Origin: an uncultured Clostridia bacterium
Lineage (GTDB): Bacteria; Bacillota; Clostridia; Saccharofermentanales; Saccharofermentanaceae
Direction: 5' to 3'
DNA length: 6,231 bases
NCBI GenBank assembly: GCA_946545505.1
Contig: CAMNNN010000092.1
Coordinates: forward strand, 1 to 6,231
The translations under genes were made by a program, and so were the position numbers. The notes under the pieces were generated by a model, which had not been told where the DNA came from, did no database searches, and saw only the letters and a list, made by a program, of their open reading frames with translations. Positions 1 to 6,231 of the stretch are shown in pieces. Numbering within the stretch: position 1 is the first letter of the stretch; each line of letters begins with the position of its first letter.

Positions 1-534
1 AAGCTTCAGTCTGCGGTTAAGAATGCCGAAGAGGGAAGAGGTGCAACTGTATTCGGTTACTATGTAGAGGACCCCGAGAGATTCGGTATCGTAGAATTCG
101 ACGAGAACTGGCGTGCGGTCTCCATCGAGGAGAAGCCTAAGCAGCCCAAGAGCAATTACTGCGTAACCGGTCTGTATTTCTACGACAACAAGGTAGTCGA
201 GTATGCTAAGAATCTTAAGCCTTCCGCTAGAGGCGAACTCGAGATTACAGATCTTAACAGAATCTATCTGAACGACGGCAACCTCAATGTCGAGGTGCTC
301 GGAAGAGGCTATACATGGCTCGATACAGGTACTCACGAGAGTCTGTTCGATGCCGGTAACTTTATCAAGACTATCGAACAGCATCAGCACCGTAAGGTCG
401 GATGCCTCGAAGATATAGCATATAACAATGGCTGGATCGGCAGGGAGACTGTCGAGGAGGCGATAAGGATCATGGGTAAGAGCCAGTACGGCCAGTACCT
501 GAAGGACGTACTCGACGGAAAGTACATGAGTTAA
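1..534 (+). CDS. rmlA: Glucose-1-phosphate thymidylyltransferase, C-terminal part (5' end outside window)
   Basis: Cytoplasmic enzyme that makes dTDP-glucose from dTTP and glucose-1-phosphate, the first step to dTDP-L-rhamnose. The frame is open from base 1 and gives 177 residues ending at TAA. The family is usually about 290 residues, so roughly the first 110-120, including the nucleotide-binding GGxGTRL loop, lie outside the window. Motifs seen, numbered in the visible fragment: [16 protein letters not shown] (14-29), [10 protein letters not shown] with the sugar-site Lys (43-52), GELEITDLN (78-86), [16 protein letters not shown] (100-115), and [12 protein letters not shown] (135-146). The WLDTG Asp is a metal ligand in the family. 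All are close to canonical RmlA, which separates it from UTP-dependent GalU. The first ATG inside the fragment (295) is internal and is not a start. The gene is intact up to its stop, and rmlB follows after 40 bases. Truncation is caused by the window edge, not by a mutation. Confidence 0.96.
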   Translation, partial: KLQSAVKNAEEGRGATVFGYYVEDPERFGIVEFDENWRAVSIEEKPKQPKSNYCVTGLYFYDNKVVEYAKNLKPSARGELEITDLNRIYLNDGNLNVEVLGRGYTWLDTGTHESLFDAGNFIKTIEQHQHRKVGCLEDIAYNNGWIGRETVEEAIRIMGKSQYGQYLKDVLDGKYMS

Positions 535-562
535 TCGAGTAATTCAAACAATACAAATTCTT

Positions 563-568
563 AAGGAG
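563..568 (+). promoter_or_regulatory. Ribosome binding site of rmlB
   Basis: AAGGAG lies six bases before the ATG at 575, within the only real intergenic gap of the operon (535-574). The rest of this gap is AT-rich, and I see no hairpin or convincing -35/-10 pair in it, so rmlA and rmlB are probably on one transcript. Confidence 0.85.
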
Positions 569-574
569 AATCAA

Positions 575-1594
575 ATGAACATTATCGTAACAGGCGGCGC
601 AGGTTTTATCGGAAGCAACTTCGTATTCCATATGCTCAAGGCTCATCCGGATTACAGGATCATATGCCTTGATAAGCTCACATATGCAGGTAACCTCTCT
701 ACACTCGAGCCTGTTATGGATAATCCGAACTTCAGATTCGTCAAGGCTGACATCTGTGATAAGGAAGCTGTTGATAAGCTTTTCGCGGAGGAGAAGCCCG
801 ATATAGTAGTTAACTTCGCCGCAGAGTCTCACGTAGACCGTTCCATCGAGAATCCCCAGGTGTTCCTCGAGACAAACATCCTCGGAACTTCCGTTCTCAT
901 GGATGCAAGCAGAAAATACGGCGTTAAGAGATATCATCAGGTATCTACGGACGAGGTTTACGGAGACCTGCCTCTTGACCGTCCCGATATGTTCTTCACG
1001 GAGAGCACTCCTATCCACACAAGCTCGCCTTATTCTTCATCCAAGGCAGGCGCAGACCTTCTGGTTCTCGCTTACTACAGGACTTACGGACTTCCCGTTA
1101 CTATCTCGAGATGCTCCAATAACTACGGTCCTTATCACTTCCCCGAGAAGCTCATCCCTCTTATGATCATCAGAGCTTTGCATGATGAGTCACTTCCCGT
1201 ATATGGTGATGGTCTTAACGTAAGAGACTGGCTCTATGTAGAGGATCACTGCAAGGCTATTGACCTCATCATCCACGAGGGCAAGATAGGCGAGGTGTAT
1301 AACGTCGGCGGACATAATGAGATGGCCAATATCGATATCGTTAAGCTTATCCTTAAGGAGCTCGGTAAGTCCGAGGATCTCATCACATATGTAACAGACC
1401 GTAAGGGTCACGACAGAAGATACGCCATCGATCCCACTAAGATCCACAATGAGCTCGGATGGCTTCCTGAGACGAAGTTCGCTGACGGCATCGTTAAGAC
1501 TATCAAGTGGTATCTCGACAATGAGGCCTGGTGGCAGCCTATCGTAAGTGGCGAATACCAGAACTACTACGAGAAGATGTACGGAGATAAGTGA
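575..1594 (+). CDS. rmlB: dTDP-glucose 4,6-dehydratase
   Basis: Cytoplasmic NAD-dependent enzyme of the extended short-chain dehydrogenase/reductase (SDR) family. It converts dTDP-glucose to dTDP-4-keto-6-deoxyglucose, the second step of dTDP-rhamnose synthesis. It has 339 residues, normal for the family. An N-terminal Rossmann motif TGGAGFIG (6-13) binds NAD. NFAAESHVDRS (80-90) is a signature of this dehydratase. STDEVYG (124-130) carries the Thr-Asp-Glu catalytic set. YSSSK (153-157) supplies the catalytic Tyr153 and Lys157. SNNYGPYHFPEKLIP (181-195), VRDWLYVEDH (216-225) and DRKGHDRRYAID (275-286) form the dTDP-sugar site. The start at ATG 575 has a strong ribosome binding site and puts the Rossmann strand at residues 2-6, as expected. 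No key residue is missing. The stop is followed after three bases by rmlD. dTDP-glucose is also a precursor of other deoxysugars, but the presence of rmlC and rmlD next door fixes the pathway as rhamnose. Confidence 0.97.
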   Translation: MNIIVTGGAGFIGSNFVFHMLKAHPDYRIICLDKLTYAGNLSTLEPVMDNPNFRFVKADICDKEAVDKLFAEEKPDIVVNFAAESHVDRSIENPQVFLETNILGTSVLMDASRKYGVKRYHQVSTDEVYGDLPLDRPDMFFTESTPIHTSSPYSSSKAGADLLVLAYYRTYGLPVTISRCSNNYGPYHFPEKLIPLMIIRALHDESLPVYGDGLNVRDWLYVEDHCKAIDLIIHEGKIGEVYNVGGHNEMANIDIVKLILKELGKSEDLITYVTDRKGHDRRYAIDPTKIHNELGWLPETKFADGIVKTIKWYLDNEAWWQPIVSGEYQNYYEKMYGDK

Positions 1595-1597
1595 TAT

Positions 1598-2491
1598 ATG
1601 AGATTTCTGGTTACAGGCGTAGGCGGACAGCTCGGTCACGATGTTCTGAACGAACTCGATAAGAGAGGATATGAAGCTGTCGGTACGGATATCCTCGATG
1701 AGGTTCAGTCCTCGTTCCCTTATGTAAAACTCGACATCACGGATGAGTCTGCTGTCAGTAAGGCCATAGGCATGATCAAGCCTGACGTGGTGGTTCACTG
1801 TGCTGCGTGGACAGCGGTGGATGCTGCCGAGGATGAGGAGAACCGCGAGAAGGTTACAGCTATCAACAGCAACGGTACGAGATACATCGCGCAGGCTGCA
1901 AGAATTGCTGATGCCAAGATGATCTATATAAGCACGGATTATGTTTTCGACGGGACGGGGGAGAGACCCTGGCAACCCGATGACAGAAATTACGCTCCCC
2001 TTAATGTGTACGGTCAGAGTAAGCTCGACGGCGAGATGGCCGTATCGGGACTTCTTGATAAGTACTTTATCGTAAGGATCGCATGGGTGTTCGGTAAAAA
2101 CGGCAAGAACTTCATTAAGACCATGCTTAACGTAGGCAGGTCTCACGATGAGGTAAGAGTCGTTAACGATCAGATCGGAACTCCTACATATACATATGAT
2201 CTTGCAAGGCTTCTCGTCGATATGGCCGAGACTGAGAAGTACGGTTACTATCATGCGACTAACGAAGGCGGATATATATCCTGGTACGATTTTACCTGCG
2301 AGATCTACCGTCAGGCAGGGCTGTCCACTAAGGTTACGCCCGTAACTACAGCTGAATACGGTCTGTCCAAGGCGGCTAGGCCTTTCAATTCAAGACTTGA
2401 TAAATCAAAGCTCGTTGAGAACGGATTTACACCTCTGCCCACATGGCAGGATGCATTGTCCAGATATCTTATTGAGCTTAAGGAGGACTAA
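1598..2491 (+). CDS. rmlD: dTDP-4-dehydrorhamnose reductase
   Basis: NAD(P)H-dependent SDR enzyme for the last step, reducing dTDP-4-keto-L-rhamnose to dTDP-L-rhamnose. It has 297 residues, typical length. Motifs: TGVGGQLG (6-13) for the cofactor, HCAAWTAVDAAEDE (67-80), STDYVFDG (112-119), Y138-x3-K142 in YGQSK as catalytic pair, VVNDQIGTPTYTYDLA (188-203), and ARPFNSRLDKSKL (260-272), which corresponds to the family aRPxnSxLd segment near the substrate. The AAWTAVD and DQIGTPT motifs distinguish it from RmlB and from UDP-sugar epimerases. The start is ATG 1598, three bases after the rmlB stop. The only upstream ribosome-binding match is GGAG at 1583-1586, inside rmlB and 11 bases away, so translation probably relies partly on ribosomes finishing rmlB. 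It ends in TAA sharing one base with the rmlC start. Confidence 0.96.
   Translation: MRFLVTGVGGQLGHDVLNELDKRGYEAVGTDILDEVQSSFPYVKLDITDESAVSKAIGMIKPDVVVHCAAWTAVDAAEDEENREKVTAINSNGTRYIAQAARIADAKMIYISTDYVFDGTGERPWQPDDRNYAPLNVYGQSKLDGEMAVSGLLDKYFIVRIAWVFGKNGKNFIKTMLNVGRSHDEVRVVNDQIGTPTYTYDLARLLVDMAETEKYGYYHATNEGGYISWYDFTCEIYRQAGLSTKVTPVTTAEYGLSKAARPFNSRLDKSKLVENGFTPLPTWQDALSRYLIELKED
2480..2486 (+). promoter_or_regulatory. Ribosome binding site of rmlC inside the end of rmlD
   Basis: AAGGAGG lies four bases before the ATG at 2491, within the last codons of rmlD. Together with the TAATG stop/start junction at 2489-2493 it supports the assigned rmlC start and coupled translation of the two enzymes. 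Confidence 0.85.
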
Positions 2492-3063
2492 TGGGACAGA
2501 TTACCGTAACAAAGACACCTATCGAAGGACTCTATATCATCGAACCTGCGGTACACGGTGATGAGAGAGGATATTTTGTCGAGACATACAATCAGAGAGA
2601 TATGGCTGAGGCCGGATTCAATCAGGTGTTTGTTCAGGACAATCAGTCCATGTCCACGAAGGGCGTTCTGCGCGGACTTCACTATCAGAAGGAGCATCCT
2701 CAGGCAAAGCTCGTAAGAGCCATCAAGGGAGAGGTGTTCGACGTAGCAGTTGACCTTCGCAAGGACAGCCCGACATACGGACAGTGGTACGGCGTTATTC
2801 TGTCCGAGCAGAACAAGAAGCAGTTCCTGATCTCGGAAGGATTCGCACACGGATTCCTTGTATTGAGCGAGACCGCAGAGTTCTGCTACAAGGTAACGGA
2901 TTTTTGGCATCAGGGTGACGAAGGTGGACTTCGCTGGAACGATCCTGATATCGGAATCGAGTGGCCCGGTGTCACAGGCGATTCTCTTGCTGACGGAACG
3001 TCACTTAACATTAACGACCGCGACAGAAATTACCCCGGTCTTAAGGAAGCATTTAAGTTTTGA
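2491..3063 (+). CDS. rmlC: dTDP-4-dehydrorhamnose 3,5-epimerase
   Basis: Cupin-fold epimerase that inverts C3 and C5 of dTDP-4-keto-6-deoxyglucose, giving the L-rhamno sugar that RmlD reduces. It has 190 residues, within the 180-200 usual for the family. Visible landmarks: HGDERGYFVETYN (22-34), QDNQSMSTKGVLRGLHYQ (49-66) with the catalytic base His64, QAKLVRAIKGEVFDVAVDLR (71-90) with Lys73, SEGFAHGFLVLS (115-126), Tyr133 as the probable general acid, and GLRWNDPDIGIEWP (146-159). The C-terminal INDRDRNYPGL resembles the family lSekDxxxPxL ending. All expected catalytic residues are present, so 3,5-epimerisation is likely, rather than one of the single-position variants. The start is fixed by the strong ribosome binding site and the one-base overlap with rmlD. 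In this operon rmlC comes last (order A-B-D-C). Confidence 0.96.
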   Translation: MGQITVTKTPIEGLYIIEPAVHGDERGYFVETYNQRDMAEAGFNQVFVQDNQSMSTKGVLRGLHYQKEHPQAKLVRAIKGEVFDVAVDLRKDSPTYGQWYGVILSEQNKKQFLISEGFAHGFLVLSETAEFCYKVTDFWHQGDEGGLRWNDPDIGIEWPGVTGDSLADGTSLNINDRDRNYPGLKEAFKF

Positions 3064-3071
3064 TATAAGGC

Positions 3072-4124
3072 ATGATCCCTATAGTAATCCCCTCGTATGA
3101 GCCGGATGAGAGATTCCCGGCAATTCTCGAAGACCTGAGACAGGCAGGTATGGGTCCTGTCGTTGTTGTTGACGACGGCAGCGGGGATGATTATCAGTCA
3201 TTCTTTGTTAACGCCGAAGAACTCGTAAGAGAATCCGGAGGCGTAGTCCTGCATCACGAAGTCAACAAGGGTAAGGGAAGAGCTCTTAAGACCGCTTTCT
3301 CTTATATACTTGAGAACATGCCCGATGCGACGGGATGCATTACGGCAGATTCTGACGGACAGCATACGGTCGAATGTATCACGAAGTGTATGGAGGCTCT
3401 GAAAGAGCATCCTTCCAATCTGGTACTCGGAGTAAGAGACTTTACCGGAGAGGACGTTCCTTTCAAATCCAGATTCGGCAACAATCTCACTATAAAGATA
3501 TGCAGTTTTCTGTGTGGTGTTAAGGTGACCGATACGCAGACCGGCCTTCGCGGAATCCCCAGGGAATTCATGCGGGATCTTCTTGATCTGGAGGGAGAGA
3601 GATTCGAGTTCGAGACAAGGATGCTCATTGTCACCAAGGACAAGTATCCGATATTCGAAGTGCCGATAAAGACTATCTATGATTCTAAGGAGAATCACCA
3701 GACTCACTTCAATCCCGTCAAGGATTCAATCAGGATATATAAGATCTTCGGCGAGATAATCGTAAAGTACCTGTTCTCGTCGTTGTCGTCCTTCGTTATC
3801 GACATCGGACTATTCCAGATGTTCTGTATATTCTTCGCAGGACTTCCTTCATATATCATCCTGTCCACGGCCGCTGCCAGAATATTATCGGCGGGATATA
3901 ACTACATGATCAACTATAAACTCGTATTCAAAAGCGAGAAGAATCATGCGTCTTCACTTACAAAGTATGCCACGCTCGCTTTGATCCAGATGGGTTTGTC
4001 CGCACTTCTGGTTAATATGTTTATAACTTTGCTGCCGGGTTCTCCGGAATTCCTGTATAAGATTCCCGTGGATGTTTGTCTGTTCATCTTAAGCTTCTAT
4101 GTTCAAAGGCGATTCGTTTACTGA
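3072..4124 (+). CDS. Glycosyltransferase family 2 fused to a GtrA-type membrane domain
   Basis: 350-residue membrane-bound glycosyltransferase. Residues 1-225 are a GT-A fold of the dolichyl/polyprenyl-phosphate sugar synthase kind: MIPIVIPSYEPDERF (1-15), VVVVDDGSGDD (30-40) for nucleotide-sugar binding, NKGKGRALKTAF (65-76), and TADSDGQH with the metal-binding D93-x-D95. DTQTGLRG (154-161) and GERFEFETRML (175-185) complete the catalytic part. Residues about 231-350 are a GtrA domain with four predicted membrane helices (about 233-254, 256-276, 297-320, 329-345), the NYMINYKLVFK motif (277-287) and terminal QRRFVY. By family, the enzyme transfers a sugar to polyprenyl phosphate and the GtrA part is thought to help move the lipid-linked sugar across the membrane. 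The sugar cannot be read from sequence. ATG 3072 is the earliest possible start because TAA lies in frame at 3066-3068. The AAGG at 3067-3070 is too close to act well as a ribosome binding site. The stop overlaps the next gene by one base. Confidence 0.9.
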   Translation: MIPIVIPSYEPDERFPAILEDLRQAGMGPVVVVDDGSGDDYQSFFVNAEELVRESGGVVLHHEVNKGKGRALKTAFSYILENMPDATGCITADSDGQHTVECITKCMEALKEHPSNLVLGVRDFTGEDVPFKSRFGNNLTIKICSFLCGVKVTDTQTGLRGIPREFMRDLLDLEGERFEFETRMLIVTKDKYPIFEVPIKTIYDSKENHQTHFNPVKDSIRIYKIFGEIIVKYLFSSLSSFVIDIGLFQMFCIFFAGLPSYIILSTAAARILSAGYNYMINYKLVFKSEKNHASSLTKYATLALIQMGLSALLVNMFITLLPGSPEFLYKIPVDVCLFILSFYVQRRFVY

Positions 4125-4630
4125 TGGTTAAGAAGAATAACAAATTATGTGCATACCTCGCGGTGGCAGCACTCATCGTTGCAATTACCGTATTCTCCAT
4201 AAAGTGGCCTGATAAGTCTAAGCCTTTGGGAAATGAATACTCCTGTCATGTCTATAATTATGATACGTTCAAACTTCTGAGCGGAGCCCTTGTAGACGGA
4301 GTCGTACCGCGCGTAAGCTTCAATCCCGGCAACCGTTTCAGTGATGAGTTTAATTTCGTATATGACGAGGATTCGGAATCATATCTGATTTACGAGACGA
4401 TACTGGGTCAGGATATGTATCTGTGTATTACTTCCGATCAGAAACTGTCTTTGACTTCATCTTCTGATGATTACGGATGCAGATGGAATGTGATGAAGGT
4501 CGGCAACACAATGTACTACATGATATTCAGTGCCGACACAGGCGATGCCATAGCGTTGGAGAATTCGCTTGATGCGGTTCTAGTTCCTTATGATATGGAA
4601 AACACCGATGCTTATGTGAGGTTTCAATGA
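4124..4630 (+). CDS. Unrecognised single-pass membrane protein with ricin-like extracellular region
   Basis: 168 residues; I do not recognise it as a named family. A basic N-terminus (MVKKNNK) and one hydrophobic helix (about 8-25) with no clear cleavage site predict an uncleaved signal anchor, with residues 30-168 outside. The outer part is rich in Tyr, Asp and Ser and has a repeating pattern resembling RICIN/beta-trefoil lectins. One unit is YSCHVYNYDTFKLLSG (39-54). The next is YLCITSDQKLSLTS (99-112) followed by CRWNVMKVGNTMYYMIF (119-135) and a sugar-site-like SADTGDAIAL (136-145). I see no catalytic motif. ATG 4124 is chosen because its A is the last base of the GT2–GtrA stop. A TTG at 4076 in the same frame would lie inside that gene and put extra residues before the anchor. 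An AAAGG at 4105-4109 is 14 bases upstream, so coupling is likely. It overlaps the next gene by four bases. A glycan-binding accessory role is inference. Confidence 0.75.
   Translation: MVKKNNKLCAYLAVAALIVAITVFSIKWPDKSKPLGNEYSCHVYNYDTFKLLSGALVDGVVPRVSFNPGNRFSDEFNFVYDEDSESYLIYETILGQDMYLCITSDQKLSLTSSSDDYGCRWNVMKVGNTMYYMIFSADTGDAIALENSLDAVLVPYDMENTDAYVRFQ
4616..4621 (+). promoter_or_regulatory. Ribosome binding site of the 3'-terminal gene
   Basis: GTGAGG lies five bases before the ATG at 4627, inside the preceding gene. With the ATGA stop/start overlap (4627-4630) it decides the start of the last gene. Confidence 0.6.
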
Positions 4631-6231
4631 GTGCGGCTGGACTTAAAGAGAAGTTAAAGGAGGCACCGGGGTACCTGTTCGTACCGGCGCTTATACTGAT
4701 GCTCACGGCTGTCTTCTCACCGCAGACTCCCGTTTTCGACGCGCTCCCTTCTGAGTTCGGTGCCTTGGCAAGACTTGCTGCAGTCACGGCGGGAGTGCTC
4801 TGTATTGTTTTCAACGACCGCAGGGAAACAGTTAACCTCACAGCCGTCATAGCAGTAATGGCTGCCGTCGGCGCCGTGGTAATGTACGAGAGCGGCATCA
4901 CTTATGTTTTCGATATAGCCCTGATGGTGCTTTTGTTCTCGCAAGCTGATATCAGGGGTATAGCAGTAACGGTTTTCTCTTACTTCGCCTGCGTTACGGG
5001 GGCTACGGTTCTGTGTGCCTATAAAGGTTACATCAGAAGCTTCATTATCTACGGGCATAATACTTACGGTTTCCGTAACCTTGCAGGGCTTTACCTCTCT
5101 GTTACGGTCCTTATAATCTCGCTGGTGCTCATCATAATGGTATGGCTTAAGGATAAGAAGACGGCGAAGATTATCCTGATCTTCGCCTACGGCGCGGTCC
5201 TGTCTGCCGGAATTGTAGTGCTTAGTCTTAAGGCTCTGAATCTGGCAGCCGCAGTTGAACCCGGTGTTTATGAGTTGTATTCGCGCGATACGGATCTGGC
5301 GCTTGAAGTAAGGATGAAAGGATTCGAGGATTATCAGATCGGGTTCGGTACTGATGAGGCGACGGAGTTTACAATAACGCCTGACGGAGATCACTATCTG
5401 ATAACCCTCGATTCCTATGGCGTTACGAAGACACTCTGTGTTATAGACGAGAGAGTATTCGCCGGCAATTATGAGCAGTCTGAGAATGCTCATGAGTGGG
5501 ATATCAGCGCGATAGCAGGCACCCCGTACTTTACTGTCAAAAATGTTGAGACAGGCCTTTATATGACTGTGTCTTCTGACGGCGCGATCAATCTTACCTC
5601 TGATGTGCAGGGTGAGGACTCGTACTTGCGTATCGGCTCTGAGAATGCCTCCTATTATGAGAAGTTGTCTTCAGAAGGGATGGCTGATAATGACTTAAGG
5701 CAGGCAATTATTAACGTCACTTCTTCTATGTGTTATACAGGATCCCCGGTAAGACCTTCTGAGATAGACGTGGTCCTTAACGGCATTACCCTCGAAGAGG
5801 GTCGGGATTATGTAGTGACATGCTGGAATAATATCATTCCGGGAATTGCCTGGGTCGATATTACAGGTGTAGGTGACTATACCGGCACACAGGGAGTCTC
5901 ATATGAACTGATATACGGCGATGAGCTGCTTGATGATCCGTTCTATGAAGAAACGGTGAATTATGTTGTAAGGGCATACAGGATGGGATATATGAGATTC
6001 CCGGAGTTTGAAGAGATCAAACATTATTTCCTGGTATTGATAGGCTCCGACAAAACACCGGATTCCGTTATCTGGGATATTTACCATGACGGAGGCTTGT
6101 CCGGAAGCAACGCACAGTTCATGGAGGCAGTTTACAGACTGATGCTTTTAAGGAACGGAAGCAGAGGCGAATTAAGAAATTGGATCGCCGAACTTGACAG
6201 CGGCGTTAACAGGGAAGATGTGATAAATGAC
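4627..6231 (+). CDS. Polytopic membrane protein with ricin-like, YTG-type repeat and DUF4214-like regions (3' end outside window)
   Basis: The frame is open for 535 codons to the last base, so the C-terminus is missing. Residues 1-205 hold about seven hydrophobic helices (16-32, 47-63, 69-86, 92-105, 111-132, 153-173, 181-203). Basic loops NDRRE and LKDKK fall on the predicted inside, so the N-terminus is in and everything after 205 is out. Residues 211-336 resemble a RICIN beta-trefoil: GVYELYSRDTDLALEV, HEWDISAIAG, YFTVKNVETGLYMTVSSDG. Residues 369-429 match the surface-protein repeat with YTGSPVRP, LEEGRDYVV, and GVGDYTGT. From about 438 the sequence resembles DUF4214, clearest in FMEAVYRLMLLRNGSRGEL (498-516) with NWIAELDSGVNRE (518-530). 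No catalytic motif is evident. The outside loop GHNTYGFRN (143-151) faintly recalls O-antigen polymerases, but seven helices are few for that family. It is probably a cell-surface glycan-binding or assembly partner encoded in the rhamnose operon; the function is unknown. Confidence 0.8.
   Translation, partial: MSAAGLKEKLKEAPGYLFVPALILMLTAVFSPQTPVFDALPSEFGALARLAAVTAGVLCIVFNDRRETVNLTAVIAVMAAVGAVVMYESGITYVFDIALMVLLFSQADIRGIAVTVFSYFACVTGATVLCAYKGYIRSFIIYGHNTYGFRNLAGLYLSVTVLIISLVLIIMVWLKDKKTAKIILIFAYGAVLSAGIVVLSLKALNLAAAVEPGVYELYSRDTDLALEVRMKGFEDYQIGFGTDEATEFTITPDGDHYLITLDSYGVTKTLCVIDERVFAGNYEQSENAHEWDISAIAGTPYFTVKNVETGLYMTVSSDGAINLTSDVQGEDSYLRIGSENASYYEKLSSEGMADNDLRQAIINVTSSMCYTGSPVRPSEIDVVLNGITLEEGRDYVVTCWNNIIPGIAWVDITGVGDYTGTQGVSYELIYGDELLDDPFYEETVNYVVRAYRMGYMRFPEFEEIKHYFLVLIGSDKTPDSVIWDIYHDGGLSGSNAQFMEAVYRLMLLRNGSRGELRNWIAELDSGVNREDVIND

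Noticed and set aside
1..6. AAGCTT (HindIII site) exactly at the window start, possibly a cloning junction
   Set aside because: The same hexamer occurs several more times in the window (for example near 776, 4090 and 4316), and the rmlA frame is continuous, so the position is most simply chance.
535..574. Possible promoter or terminator in the rmlA–rmlB gap
   Set aside because: The gap is AT-rich but has no inverted repeat with a T-run and no convincing paired -35/-10 elements. Only the ribosome binding site is supported.
470..1018. Minus-strand open frame of 182 codons over rmlA/rmlB
   Set aside because: Shadow of two conserved genes, with no start signal or protein family resemblance.
1190..2254. 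Minus-strand open frame of 354 codons
   Set aside because: It lies opposite the well-supported rmlB and rmlD genes and spans their junction. The translation shows no recognisable motif and there is no convincing ribosome binding site. It is open because the coding strand's codon choice leaves few stops in that frame.
3198..3707. Two overlapping minus-strand frames inside the GT2 domain
   Set aside because: Both sit opposite conserved catalytic motifs of the glycosyltransferase and look like random antisense translations.
4076..4126. TTG start 48 bases upstream for the 168-residue protein
   Set aside because: It would lie inside the GtrA domain coding region and add residues before a good basic-plus-helix anchor. 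The ATG at 4124 overlapping the preceding stop is more typical.
4717..5493. Minus-strand open frame of 258 codons
   Set aside because: It is opposite the plus-strand membrane protein gene, which has a coupled start, positive-inside helices and recognisable domains. The minus-strand product is charged and has no family-like pattern.

Overview
The window is a single plus-strand gene train with almost no intergenic space. It holds the end of rmlA, then complete rmlB, rmlD and rmlC, so all four dTDP-L-rhamnose genes are represented. These are followed by a glycosyltransferase family 2–GtrA fusion and two unnamed membrane-anchored proteins with ricin-like (beta-trefoil) extracellular regions. The last of these runs off the right edge of the window. 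Intermediate base composition, near-exclusive AAG for Lys in the rml genes, strong AAGGAG ribosome binding sites, and a YTG-type surface repeat plus DUF4214-like sequence in the last gene all suggest a gut or anaerobic Clostridia-type Firmicute (Lachnospiraceae/Oscillospiraceae-like). That taxonomic call is inference; no marker gene is present.

Layout: positions 1-534 hold the C-terminal 177 residues of glucose-1-phosphate thymidylyltransferase (RmlA). A 40-base gap with a strong ribosome binding site follows. RmlB lies at 575-1594, RmlD at 1598-2491 and RmlC at 2491-3063. The GT2–GtrA protein is at 3072-4124. A 168-residue single-pass protein is at 4124-4630. A protein of at least 535 residues starts at 4627 and is still open at 6231. 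After the 40-base gap, successive genes are separated by 3 and 8 bases or overlap by 1, 1 and 4 bases, which is the signature of one translationally coupled operon. I see no promoter, terminator, RNA gene, mobile element or CRISPR array.

How the genes fit together: RmlA, RmlB, RmlC and RmlD convert glucose-1-phosphate and dTTP to dTDP-L-rhamnose in the cytoplasm. The GT2–GtrA fusion is the type that loads a sugar on a polyprenyl-phosphate carrier and/or moves it across the membrane. The last two proteins place carbohydrate-binding-like domains on the outer face of the membrane. I infer a rhamnose-linked cell-surface glycan or glycosylation locus in which the two distal proteins are the undescribed part. 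The most notable item is the 3'-terminal gene: about seven membrane helices, a ricin-like domain, a YTG-type Ig-like repeat and a DUF4214-like region in one polypeptide.
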